Source: Verrucomicrobiaceae bacterium
GTDB taxonomy: Bacteria; Verrucomicrobiota; Verrucomicrobiia; Verrucomicrobiales; Verrucomicrobiaceae
Assembly: GCA_027487315.1 (NCBI GenBank)
Contig: JAIYDW010000032.1
Location: forward strand, 1 to 51,200
Direction of reading: 5' to 3'
DNA length: 51,200 nucleotides
Shown here piece after piece: positions 17,974 through 24,209 of this stretch (its first letter is position 1; the number at the start of each line of letters is the position of its first letter). Position numbers and translations under genes: made by a program. Under the pieces are notes generated by a model. The model saw only the letters and a program-made list of their open reading frames with translations. It did not search any database and was not told the DNA's origin.

Positions 17974-19173
17974 ATGCATCTCCCACTCACACTCCTTCTC
18001 CTCCTCACCGCCACCCTCCACGCCGCAGAACCGGAAAAAATCCCCCTCTGGCCCCAGGGCGCCCCCGGAGCCAAAGGCACCGAAGACAAAGACCAGCCCT
18101 TCCTCCTCGCTTGGCCCGCCCCCAAAGCAACCGCCACCGGCGCCGCCTTCGTCGTCTGCCCCGGCGGCGGATACGGCGGCCTCGCTGCCGACCACGAAGG
18201 CACTCAGGTCGCCCGCTGGCTCAACGGCCTCGGCGTCTCCGCCTACGTCCTCCACTACCGCCTCGGCACCAACGGCTACCACTACCCCATCCAACTCATG
18301 GACGTCCAACGCGCCGTCCGCTGGGTCCGCGCCAAAGCCCCCGAACACGGCCGCGACCCCGCCCGCATCGGCATCATCGGCTTCTCCGCCGGCGGCCACC
18401 TCACCTCCATGGCCGCCACCCTCTTCGATGAAAAACCCGCCGCCATGACGCATGACGACATCGACCAACTCAGCGCCCGCCCCGACGTCGCCGTCCCCGT
18501 CTACCCCGTCATCTCCATGAGCGACGCCACCGCCCACCAGGGCTCCCGCAAAAACCTCCTCGGCCCCGACCACACCGAAGACCAAGCCCGCCACGTCAGC
18601 ACCCAGCTCCAGGTCACCCCCAACACCCCGCCCACCTTCCTCTTCCAGACCGATCAAGACACCGTCGTCCCCGCCGAAAACGCCGTCGCCTTCTACCTCG
18701 CCTGCCGCCAAAACAAAGTCCCCGCCGAACTCCACATCTACGAACCCGGCCCCCACGGCGTCGGCCTCTCCCTCGGCAATCCCGTCCTCGGCTCCTGGCC
18801 CGGCCACCTCCGCGACTGGCTCCGCAACCGCGGCTTCCTCTCCCCCGCCCCTCGCACCGCCATCAAAGGCTCCGTCAAAATCAACGGTACCCCTGTCAGT
18901 TGGGGCTTCCTCGTCTTTCGCCCCCGCGACCCCTCCGCCCCTGTCGCCACCGCCCGCATCATGAAAGGCAACTTCAAGCTCGACGCCGCCAACGGCCCCG
19001 CCCTCGGCGAAAACCTCCTCACCCTCAGCTACTCCGCCGCCGACACCCCCGGCGCCACCTCCCCCGACGGCACCCTCACCACCTCCCACCCCACCCCCGA
19101 CCACCAAGGCGACTGGATCCAAACCCTCACCCCCGAGCAAGCCGACCTCCACCTCGACGTCCAACACAAATAG
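17974..19173 (+). CDS. secreted alpha/beta-hydrolase, acetyl-xylan-esterase-like, with C-terminal extra domain
   Basis: A 399-residue exported esterase. Signal peptide MHLPLTLLLLLTATLHA. The fold starts with the sequence IPLWPQGAPGA typical of this group and has an oxyanion loop CPGGGYGGL, nucleophile GFSAGG (Ser near 138), catalytic Asp in TDQDTVVP near 226 and His in GPHGVGL near 259. After the hydrolase ends near 290, about 105 further residues form a second beta-rich domain that resembles a transthyretin or carboxypeptidase-regulatory fold (IKGSVKINGTPVSWGFLVF). It probably removes acyl groups from a plant or algal polysaccharide. A 100-bp palindrome separates it from the next sulfatase gene. 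Confidence 0.87.
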   Translation: MHLPLTLLLLLTATLHAAEPEKIPLWPQGAPGAKGTEDKDQPFLLAWPAPKATATGAAFVVCPGGGYGGLAADHEGTQVARWLNGLGVSAYVLHYRLGTNGYHYPIQLMDVQRAVRWVRAKAPEHGRDPARIGIIGFSAGGHLTSMAATLFDEKPAAMTHDDIDQLSARPDVAVPVYPVISMSDATAHQGSRKNLLGPDHTEDQARHVSTQLQVTPNTPPTFLFQTDQDTVVPAENAVAFYLACRQNKVPAELHIYEPGPHGVGLSLGNPVLGSWPGHLRDWLRNRGFLSPAPRTAIKGSVKINGTPVSWGFLVFRPRDPSAPVATARIMKGNFKLDAANGPALGENLLTLSYSAADTPGATSPDGTLTTSHPTPDHQGDWIQTLTPEQADLHLDVQHK

Positions 19174-19183
19174 CCAATCGCTT

Positions 19184-19283
19184 GAGCCTCTTGCAAAACT
19201 CACCATACCCGCGTTCTGGCCAACGAACCTATGAGAGGCGGTGTAGGCGCATTCGCCAGAATGCGGGGTTTTGCCAGTGGCTC
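19184..19283. repeat. 100-bp interrupted palindrome between esterase and sulfatase genes
   Basis: GAGCCTCTTGCAAAAC (19184-19199) faces an inverted partner at 19268-19283 with 14 of 16 matches. Inside it, CCCGCGTTCTGGCCAACG (19208-19225) faces 19250-19267 with 15 of 18. The right inner arm carries the dispersed palindrome also found at 20795 and 45933. The whole structure would form a long cruciform or RNA hairpin in the gap between two genes. There is no reading frame in it. Confidence 0.65.
19243..19265. repeat. REP-like palindrome, copy 1
   Basis: GTAGG followed by CGCATTCGCCAGAATGCG, a 7-bp stem with a 4-base loop. The same 23-bp unit occurs at 20795-20817 (identical) and 45933-45955 (one difference). 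All copies lie between genes. Confidence 0.75.
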
Positions 19284-19305
19284 GCTTAACCAGCAACCCG
19301 CCCCG

Positions 19306-20766
19306 ATGAAACACCTCCTTCTCCTCCTCACCCTCATCGCCTGCACCGTCGCCGCCGAACCCAAACCCCCCAACATCCTCTGGATCGTCGCCGAAAACGC
19401 CAAACTCGACTTCGGCTGCTACGGCGCCCCCAACGTCCACACCCCAAACATCGACCGCCTCGCCGCCGAAGGCACCCGCTACACCCGCGTCTTCTCCACC
19501 GCCCCCGTCTGCGCCCCCAGCCGCTCCGCCTTCATGGTCGGCATGTACCAAACCAGCACCGACACCCACAACATGCGCTCCCATCGCACCGACGACTTCC
19601 GCCTCCCGCCCGGCGTCCGCCTCCTCACCCACCGCCTCAAAGACGCCGGCTACCTCACCGCCAACATCAAGCAAATCGAAGGCGAAACCGTCGGCACCGG
19701 CAAGCTCGACCTCAACTACGTCAACGAAGGCACCGTCTACGACACCGAAGACTGGTCCGCCCTCACCTCCAGCGACAAACCCTTCTTCGCCATGATCAAC
19801 ATGCCCGAAGCCGAATACGACATCTACGACCGCCAATCCTGGAAAAAAGACCGCGTCAAATGGGTCGGCGAAGACGACCCCCGACTCCCCAAAACCGCCA
19901 CCCCCGAAAACGTCACCCCTCCCCCCTACTACCCCGACCACCCCATCGTCCGCGAAGAATGGGCCCGCTACCTCAACACCACCTCCCTCATGGACGTCCA
20001 CGTCGGCCGCATCCTTGAGCAACTCAAAAAAGACCGCCTCCTGGAGGACACCATCATCCTCTTCTTCGCCGACAACGGCCGCCTCGAAGCCCGCGGCATC
20101 CACTGGTGCTACGACAGCGGCCTCCACGTCCCCATGATCATCCGCTGGCCCGCCAATCTCCCCCCGCCCCCCCAACTCAAACCCGGCACCGTCAACGAAA
20201 ACGTCGTCTCCGTCCTCGACGTCACCGCCACCACCCTCGCCCTCGCCGGAATCCCCCGCCCCGGCGGCATGCACAGCCGCAACCTCCTCGGCCCCGACGC
20301 CGATCCCCCCCGCCAATACGCCTTCAGCGCCCGCGACCGCATCGACGAAACCTACGCCCGCATCCGCAGCGTCCGCGACACACGCTACCGCTACATCCGC
20401 AACTACCCCCCCTACACCAACCTCGCCTCCCTCAATCGCTACAAGGAAAAGTGCTTCCTCATCATCCCCCTCCTCCGCCAGCTCAAAACCGTCGGCACCC
20501 TCACCGGCCCACCCCTCGCCCTCATGGCCGACCGCGCCCCCGAAGAAGAACTCTACGACATCGAAACCGACCCCTACGAAATCACCAACCTAGCCACCTC
20601 CACCCAACCCCAGCACAAAGAAACCCTAGCCCGCCTCCGCGGCGCCCTCGACACCTGGATCACCGAAACCAAAGACCTCGGCCACCACCCCGAACCCCCA
20701 TCCATCACCGCTCCCTTCACCCCCGAAATGCACACCTGGTTCGGCACCCCCCCCTGGGCCCAATAA
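19306..20766 (+). CDS. atypical secreted sulfatase-family protein
   Basis: A 486-residue protein with a signal peptide (MKHLLLLLTLIACTVAA; start 19306). It has the formylglycine motif CAPSR at Cys69 and FFADNGR (Asp256, Asn257) for the metal site. Several other positions depart from active sulfatases. The first metal pair is Glu30-Asn31 rather than Asp-Asp, a variant seen in some families. The motif normally read as RGK-x-W is RGIHW, so the catalytic Lys is Ile265. The histidine expected after FFAMIN is absent (MPEAEYDIY). It may be inactive, bind rather than cleave, or use another chemistry. Its position next to an acyl esterase suggests a role with the same glycan. Confidence 0.8.
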   Translation: MKHLLLLLTLIACTVAAEPKPPNILWIVAENAKLDFGCYGAPNVHTPNIDRLAAEGTRYTRVFSTAPVCAPSRSAFMVGMYQTSTDTHNMRSHRTDDFRLPPGVRLLTHRLKDAGYLTANIKQIEGETVGTGKLDLNYVNEGTVYDTEDWSALTSSDKPFFAMINMPEAEYDIYDRQSWKKDRVKWVGEDDPRLPKTATPENVTPPPYYPDHPIVREEWARYLNTTSLMDVHVGRILEQLKKDRLLEDTIILFFADNGRLEARGIHWCYDSGLHVPMIIRWPANLPPPPQLKPGTVNENVVSVLDVTATTLALAGIPRPGGMHSRNLLGPDADPPRQYAFSARDRIDETYARIRSVRDTRYRYIRNYPPYTNLASLNRYKEKCFLIIPLLRQLKTVGTLTGPPLALMADRAPEEELYDIETDPYEITNLATSTQPQHKETLARLRGALDTWITETKDLGHHPEPPSITAPFTPEMHTWFGTPPWAQ

Positions 20767-20794
20767 CCCCAATTCTCCCACACCAGCCAACCCA

Positions 20795-20817
20795 GTAGGC
20801 GCATTCGCCAGAATGCG
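20795..20817. repeat. REP-like palindrome, copy 2
   Basis: Identical over 23 bp to the unit at 19243-19265, here as an isolated copy 28 bp after the sulfatase stop and before the convergent toxin gene. It could help end transcription from both sides. Confidence 0.75.
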
Positions 20818-20854
20818 ATTGGGGCACGCTGCCATATCATAAACAGCCCACCCC

Positions 20855-21178
20855 TCAAAGCCCCAACAAATCCCGAACAGCCTCTTTGACTTCATTCAAC
20901 TGAACGGCGCTCAACTTCCCCAGCCTCCTTTGAAGAGCACCCGGATCGATGCTGGCAAAACCCTGCACATTGACCGCCGAAGGTTTGGGTAGCCAGCGCG
21001 GTTGCCCTAAATCCACTTCACCGCGCAGCCCTCGTTTTTGAGAGGTGAGCGGCACCACAACAACCAAAGCCCGCGCATCATGGGGTTCTGGATAGGCAAG
21101 CACGAGGACCGGTCGCTGTTTGGCCACCATTCCAAAGTCCACAATCCACACTTCCCCGGCCACCGCCTTAATACTCAC
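20855..21178 (-). CDS. PemK/MazF-family toxin
   Basis: A 107-residue protein of the PemK/MazF type, ribosome-independent or mRNA-cleaving endoribonucleases. It reads AGEVWIVDFGMVAKQRPVLVLA and later VVVPLTSQKRG, the two conserved strands of the family. The chosen start is GTG at 21178, which overlaps the last codons of the antitoxin gene by 11 bp and gives the normal family length; an upstream ATG at 21250 would lie inside the antitoxin gene. The C-terminal VNVQGFASIDPGALQRRLGKLS fits the family's end. It is translated together with its antitoxin. Confidence 0.82.
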   Translation of the reverse strand: MSIKAVAGEVWIVDFGMVAKQRPVLVLAYPEPHDARALVVVVPLTSQKRGLRGEVDLGQPRWLPKPSAVNVQGFASIDPGALQRRLGKLSAVQLNEVKEAVRDLLGL

Positions 21179-21395
21179 CGAGAGCCTCCTCCCAAACCTT
21201 CCCTTGCTCCGCCGTCGACAGCAACCGTTCAGGATGAGTCGTAACCGCAAATGGCAGATCGTCCCTCAGTTCAACCTGAGCAAGAAACAAGTTCAACGCA
21301 TCACCCGGCTTCATCCCCAGCCTTGCAAACACCTTCTCCGCCCGGCGCAATCGCTGCGTGGAAACCCGTGCCCGGAAAAGCGTCGTCGTACTCAT
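21168..21395 (-). CDS. RelB/DinJ-like antitoxin
   Basis: A 75-residue protein upstream of, and overlapping, the toxin gene. The N-terminal part (STTTLFRARVSTQRLRRAEKVFARLG) resembles the ribbon-helix-helix DNA-binding region of RelB/DinJ antitoxins, followed by MKPGDALNLFLAQVELRDDLPF, the typical second helix of that family. The rest would wrap the toxin. The start at 21395 is chosen for length; ATG 21413 is in frame. Pairing a RelB-type antitoxin with a PemK-type toxin is a mixed combination that has been seen in other genomes. It probably represses its own promoter through the repeats at 21397-21426. Confidence 0.75.
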   Translation of the reverse strand: MSTTTLFRARVSTQRLRRAEKVFARLGMKPGDALNLFLAQVELRDDLPFAVTTHPERLLSTAEQGKVWEEALGEY

Positions 21396-21396
21396 G

Positions 21397-21426
21397 GGCT
21401 CAAAATGGCTCAAAATGGCTCCAAGT
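21397..21426. promoter_or_regulatory. three 10-bp direct repeats at the antitoxin start
   Basis: GGCTCAAAAT occurs twice in tandem (21397-21406, 21407-21416) and once degenerate (GGCTCCAAGT, 21417-21426). The period is exactly one helical turn and the array abuts the antitoxin ATG. This is the expected place for an autoregulatory operator. Confidence 0.5.
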
Positions 21427-21540
21427 CAATCCCCAGCCGTTTCATCCACCCAACCATCACCTCCCCCTCTACCCAAGAAACACACACCTGATTCGCCCCC
21501 CCCAACGGGCCCAATGGCACCAATCCGTCACCTGTTGTGA

Positions 21541-22065
21541 TCATCGGAAGTAATGATGGGTCTCAGGCGATGGTATATGAGGAAGTGCAAGGTGTAACCA
21601 AGGCTGAATGACCCCGTGGGTAGCAATCTCAGCTCCGAACTCAGTGCTCATGTAGCTGGGATGAGGTATCATACCGACGCGGCCCAGATCAAGTCTGTCT
21701 GCATCCCAGCATGTTCCAATGGTCGGGTCCTCATGGTGGTGACCGTCCGTGTGCCAAACGCAGGCGTAATGGAGCAGTTCAAACTGGTCGTCTGGCAGTT
21801 GAAACCATGAGCCTCGAACTTTGGCCGCAAACTCAGCTCCACGTCGACCATGATCTGAATCATAGCCGTCATTCTCGCGGCGACTGTCATGAAAAAGGGC
21901 AAAAAGCCGGACGACAGGCACAATCGCCCCAGTGCGGGCAGCTAAGATGCAGGCATTTCGCTCGACTCGTCTCCAATGATCTGGACCATGCACAGAATAT
22001 CGATCCCGATGATTTGGCTCGGCGATCACTGAAGTCCAAAGGGATTCGAAGTCAATTTGCAGCAT
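21541..22065 (-). CDS. HD-domain phosphohydrolase-like protein
   Basis: A 174-residue cytoplasmic protein. The HD fold is clear: HGPDHWRRV (His26, His30), LFALFHDSRREN (His59-Asp60, the signature pair) and CWDADRLDLGRVG with a later Asp ligand. This set coordinates one or two metal ions in phosphohydrolases acting on nucleotides. An extra His cluster (TDGHHHEDP) lies before the last motif. The product of the reaction cannot be told. Its codon use is milder than in the catabolic genes. It is not clearly in an operon with the toxin-antitoxin pair, from which about 145 bp separate it. Confidence 0.8.
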   Translation of the reverse strand: MLQIDFESLWTSVIAEPNHRDRYSVHGPDHWRRVERNACILAARTGAIVPVVRLFALFHDSRRENDGYDSDHGRRGAEFAAKVRGSWFQLPDDQFELLHYACVWHTDGHHHEDPTIGTCWDADRLDLGRVGMIPHPSYMSTEFGAEIATHGVIQPWLHLALPHIPSPETHHYFR

Positions 22066-22385
22066 TGCGCGTGATGGGTTGCCTGGGGCAAGGATTCAGA
22101 TCAGAAAACACCAAATGGGATGCATCAACGATTGGAAAGATGCCACAAGAGCCCTTGCTCGCATTCATTTTGTGTCGATCCGCACCACCAGCAGCACATC
22201 AAAACTGCTGCCATCCGCCTTATTGCGGAAAAAGTTAGAATGACCCAGGCACCCGCAAATGCAGTTTTTCGACAGTACCACACTGTCCAATTTCACTGCC
22301 TGCTTGAAACCCGCAGGCATCGACTCCCTAATCTGGCCTGCCCAAAATAGGGCCTCACTGACTCACCGATTGATTTGACCGTCTC
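22066..22385. other. gene-free gap with an acnA-derived patch
   Basis: No gene is seen in these 320 bp. The divergent promoters of the HD-protein and channel genes must lie here. Bases 22172-22221 copy part of the acnA coding sequence (listed separately). Confidence 0.5.
22172..22221. repeat. 50-bp direct copy of an acnA internal segment
   Basis: Bases 22172-22221 match 24289-24338, inside the 3' part of acnA, at 49 of 50 positions and in the same orientation. Flanking sequence is unrelated on both sides. The two copies flank the channel gene and the two repeat elements, a segment of about 2.1 kb. Confidence 0.85.
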
Positions 22386-23882
22386 ATGTCCGCTTTCCTG
22401 AACCGATCCAAACCCCCGCGCATACGGTCATTCGTGATCGGCGGCATTCTGTTTCTGCTTGTCTTTCAGATCATCGAGAACTGGCCCACCCTCATCCAAA
22501 GGCTTGGACTCAAGGAGGAATCCAGAGCCTCCAGACAAATATTGACCGGCATTGAAGTCTCCTTCTGGGTCATCGGTGCCTATCTCGTAAACCGACTCAT
22601 AAACCGGTTCTTCTGGGATGGAGCCATGAGTCGTGCGATGCAGCGCACGGTTCCCAGCGTGCTCAAGGATATCGGCACCGTCTTCGTGTACATCATCACT
22701 GGGGCCTGCATCGCCGGATTTGTCTTCAATCAATCCATCACAGCATTTCTCGCCACCCTTGGCGCCGGCGGGGTTGTCCTGGGCTTCGCTCTGCGCAATT
22801 TGCTGGCCGACCTCTTCACCGGCCTTGCCGTGAACTTTGACAACAACTTCGCCATCGGTGACTGGCTGGTCGTCCCTTCCGTTTCGGGTGGCGAGGGCAC
22901 CGTCGGTCAGGTCGATGAAATCGGCTGGCGCTGCACCCGGCTTACCTGCGAGGATGGCACGACCATTGTCCTACCCAACTCGATCCTAGGCCTCGAAAAA
23001 ATCGTCAACATTTCCCGCCCCTCGATCATGACGCGTTTTGAGGTCGGCGTGACGATTGACTACACCGTGCCCGTCGAGCGTGTCCGCCGCATACTGCTGG
23101 CTGCGCTTGAGTCGGTGTCTTCCCAGGAGGGGTTCTCCAAAGAAACGAAACCCAAGGTGCTCGTCTGCAACACCGGCAAACGCGGAGTCAAATACAACCT
23201 GCGCTACTGGATTCATCCCTGGCACCCCCTGTCGCCAAACACGAGCCGAGATCTCGTACTCACCGCCGCTCTCCAGCACCTGCAAACAGCTGGCATCACG
23301 CCTGCCTACACCAAGGCCGAAGTCTTTCATGAGCCAATGCCTGCCAAACACTTCCATGGGCACAGCATTGCGGACAAAGTATCGCTCCTTTCCCGCATCA
23401 CCATTTTTGAAAGGCTGGAGGAAGCGGAACTTGAGAGAGTGGCCACTGAGATGCGACGTTTCCAGCTCAGTCCCGACGAAATCTTGTTCCGGCGCAACGA
23501 CGAAGGCCAATCCCTCTTCATCCTCATCGAGGGTCTGCTCAATGTTCAAGTCGATCTCAACAACAGCGGCCATGAGCAGACTGTCAGCCAGCTATCACCC
23601 GGTGATTTCTTTGGCGAAATGGCACTTCTCACCGGCGAACCCCGTTCCGCCACCATTCAAGCACGCACTGCCGCCGTCATCTATGAGATCAGCCGTCCCA
23701 CCATCATCCGCCTCATCGAAAACCGGCCCGAAATCTCCGAATGCATGTCCCTTGCCGTGGCACAGCGCCAGATGAAGCTCGATCAAGCACGCAATCGCAC
23801 CACCAATGACGATACTGCGGACAAAGTTCAAAGCATCAGCAAGCAGATCATGTTCAAAATGAAGAGCTACTTCAAGAGCTAG
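22386..23882 (+). CDS. MscS-type channel with cyclic-nucleotide-binding domain
   Basis: A 498-residue inner-membrane protein of the bacterial cyclic-nucleotide-gated MscS family. Four hydrophobic segments precede residue 170. The last is the pore helix region LATLGAGGVVLGFALRNLLADLFTG, followed by the MscS beta-domain (VDEIGWRCTRLTCEDGTTIVLPNS). The C-terminal part, about 330-455, is a cNMP-binding fold with the phosphate cassette GEMALLTGEPRSA, including the Arg that holds the cyclic phosphate. Gating by cAMP or cGMP is therefore plausible; many such channels respond poorly to tension. Its TAG stop is formed by the end of a repeat element, and its codon use is milder than in the neighbours. 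Confidence 0.88.
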   Translation: MSAFLNRSKPPRIRSFVIGGILFLLVFQIIENWPTLIQRLGLKEESRASRQILTGIEVSFWVIGAYLVNRLINRFFWDGAMSRAMQRTVPSVLKDIGTVFVYIITGACIAGFVFNQSITAFLATLGAGGVVLGFALRNLLADLFTGLAVNFDNNFAIGDWLVVPSVSGGEGTVGQVDEIGWRCTRLTCEDGTTIVLPNSILGLEKIVNISRPSIMTRFEVGVTIDYTVPVERVRRILLAALESVSSQEGFSKETKPKVLVCNTGKRGVKYNLRYWIHPWHPLSPNTSRDLVLTAALQHLQTAGITPAYTKAEVFHEPMPAKHFHGHSIADKVSLLSRITIFERLEEAELERVATEMRRFQLSPDEILFRRNDEGQSLFILIEGLLNVQVDLNNSGHEQTVSQLSPGDFFGEMALLTGEPRSATIQARTAAVIYEISRPTIIRLIENRPEISECMSLAVAQRQMKLDQARNRTTNDDTADKVQSISKQIMFKMKSYFKS

Positions 23883-24048
23883 AGCATTTTAAGAAAAGAG
23901 GTGGCCGATGATTTGGGAGCGCCGGAGGTGGAGGTGGGCCGTTGGCAGCGCAGGGGCATATCAAGGCATACGTCCCGAGATGACGACGGCCCAGATCCGC
24001 CTACGCCGCCCCAAAGGAGCGGTTACAGTTTTTCTTAAACTGCTCTAG
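23879..24048. mobile_element. MITE-like inverted-repeat element, second family
   Basis: A 170-bp segment with 20-bp terminal inverted repeats. CTAGAGCATTTTAAGAAAAG at the left matches the inverse of the right end (24029-24048) at 18 of 20 positions. No reading frame of note lies inside. The left CTAG overlaps the channel gene's stop codon, and the right CTAG is shared with the next element. The ends differ from those of the 8655 and 24045 elements, so this is a separate family. Confidence 0.65.
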
Positions 24049-24208
24049 ACCGTCTCTCGCAAAGATTTTGAACTGGGAAGAGCATCGGCGACAGTGGCAC
24101 GAAAACCGCGCTCCCCGCTATCTGAGCGATAACGGCCAAGCGGCTGCCGCAGCCCATGAGGCCGCCCAGCCGCAGGGCAACGTGAGAAGAAATCGAAAGC
24201 CAGTCTAG
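24045..24208. mobile_element. MITE-like inverted-repeat element, copy 2 of the 8655 family
   Basis: Bounded by CTAGAC at both ends with more degenerate inverted repeats (CTAGACCGTCTCTCG against CTAGACTGGCTTTCG). Its right 70 bp align with those of the 8655-8784 element (52 of 71, one gap). It abuts the element at 23879-24048 and ends one base before the stop codon of acnA. Together the two elements fill the whole gap between the convergent channel and acnA genes. Confidence 0.55.
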
Positions 24209-24209
24209 T

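Noticed and set aside
17617-20316. 899-codon reverse-strand open frame across two forward genes
   Set aside because: Its translation is a Gly/Val/Asp/Ala repeat with no domain. It mirrors the NNC-rich codons of the esterase and sulfatase genes and crosses their boundary.
20795-20817. Rho-independent terminator at the REP palindrome
   Set aside because: The hairpin is good but no T-run follows on either strand; kept only as a repeat.
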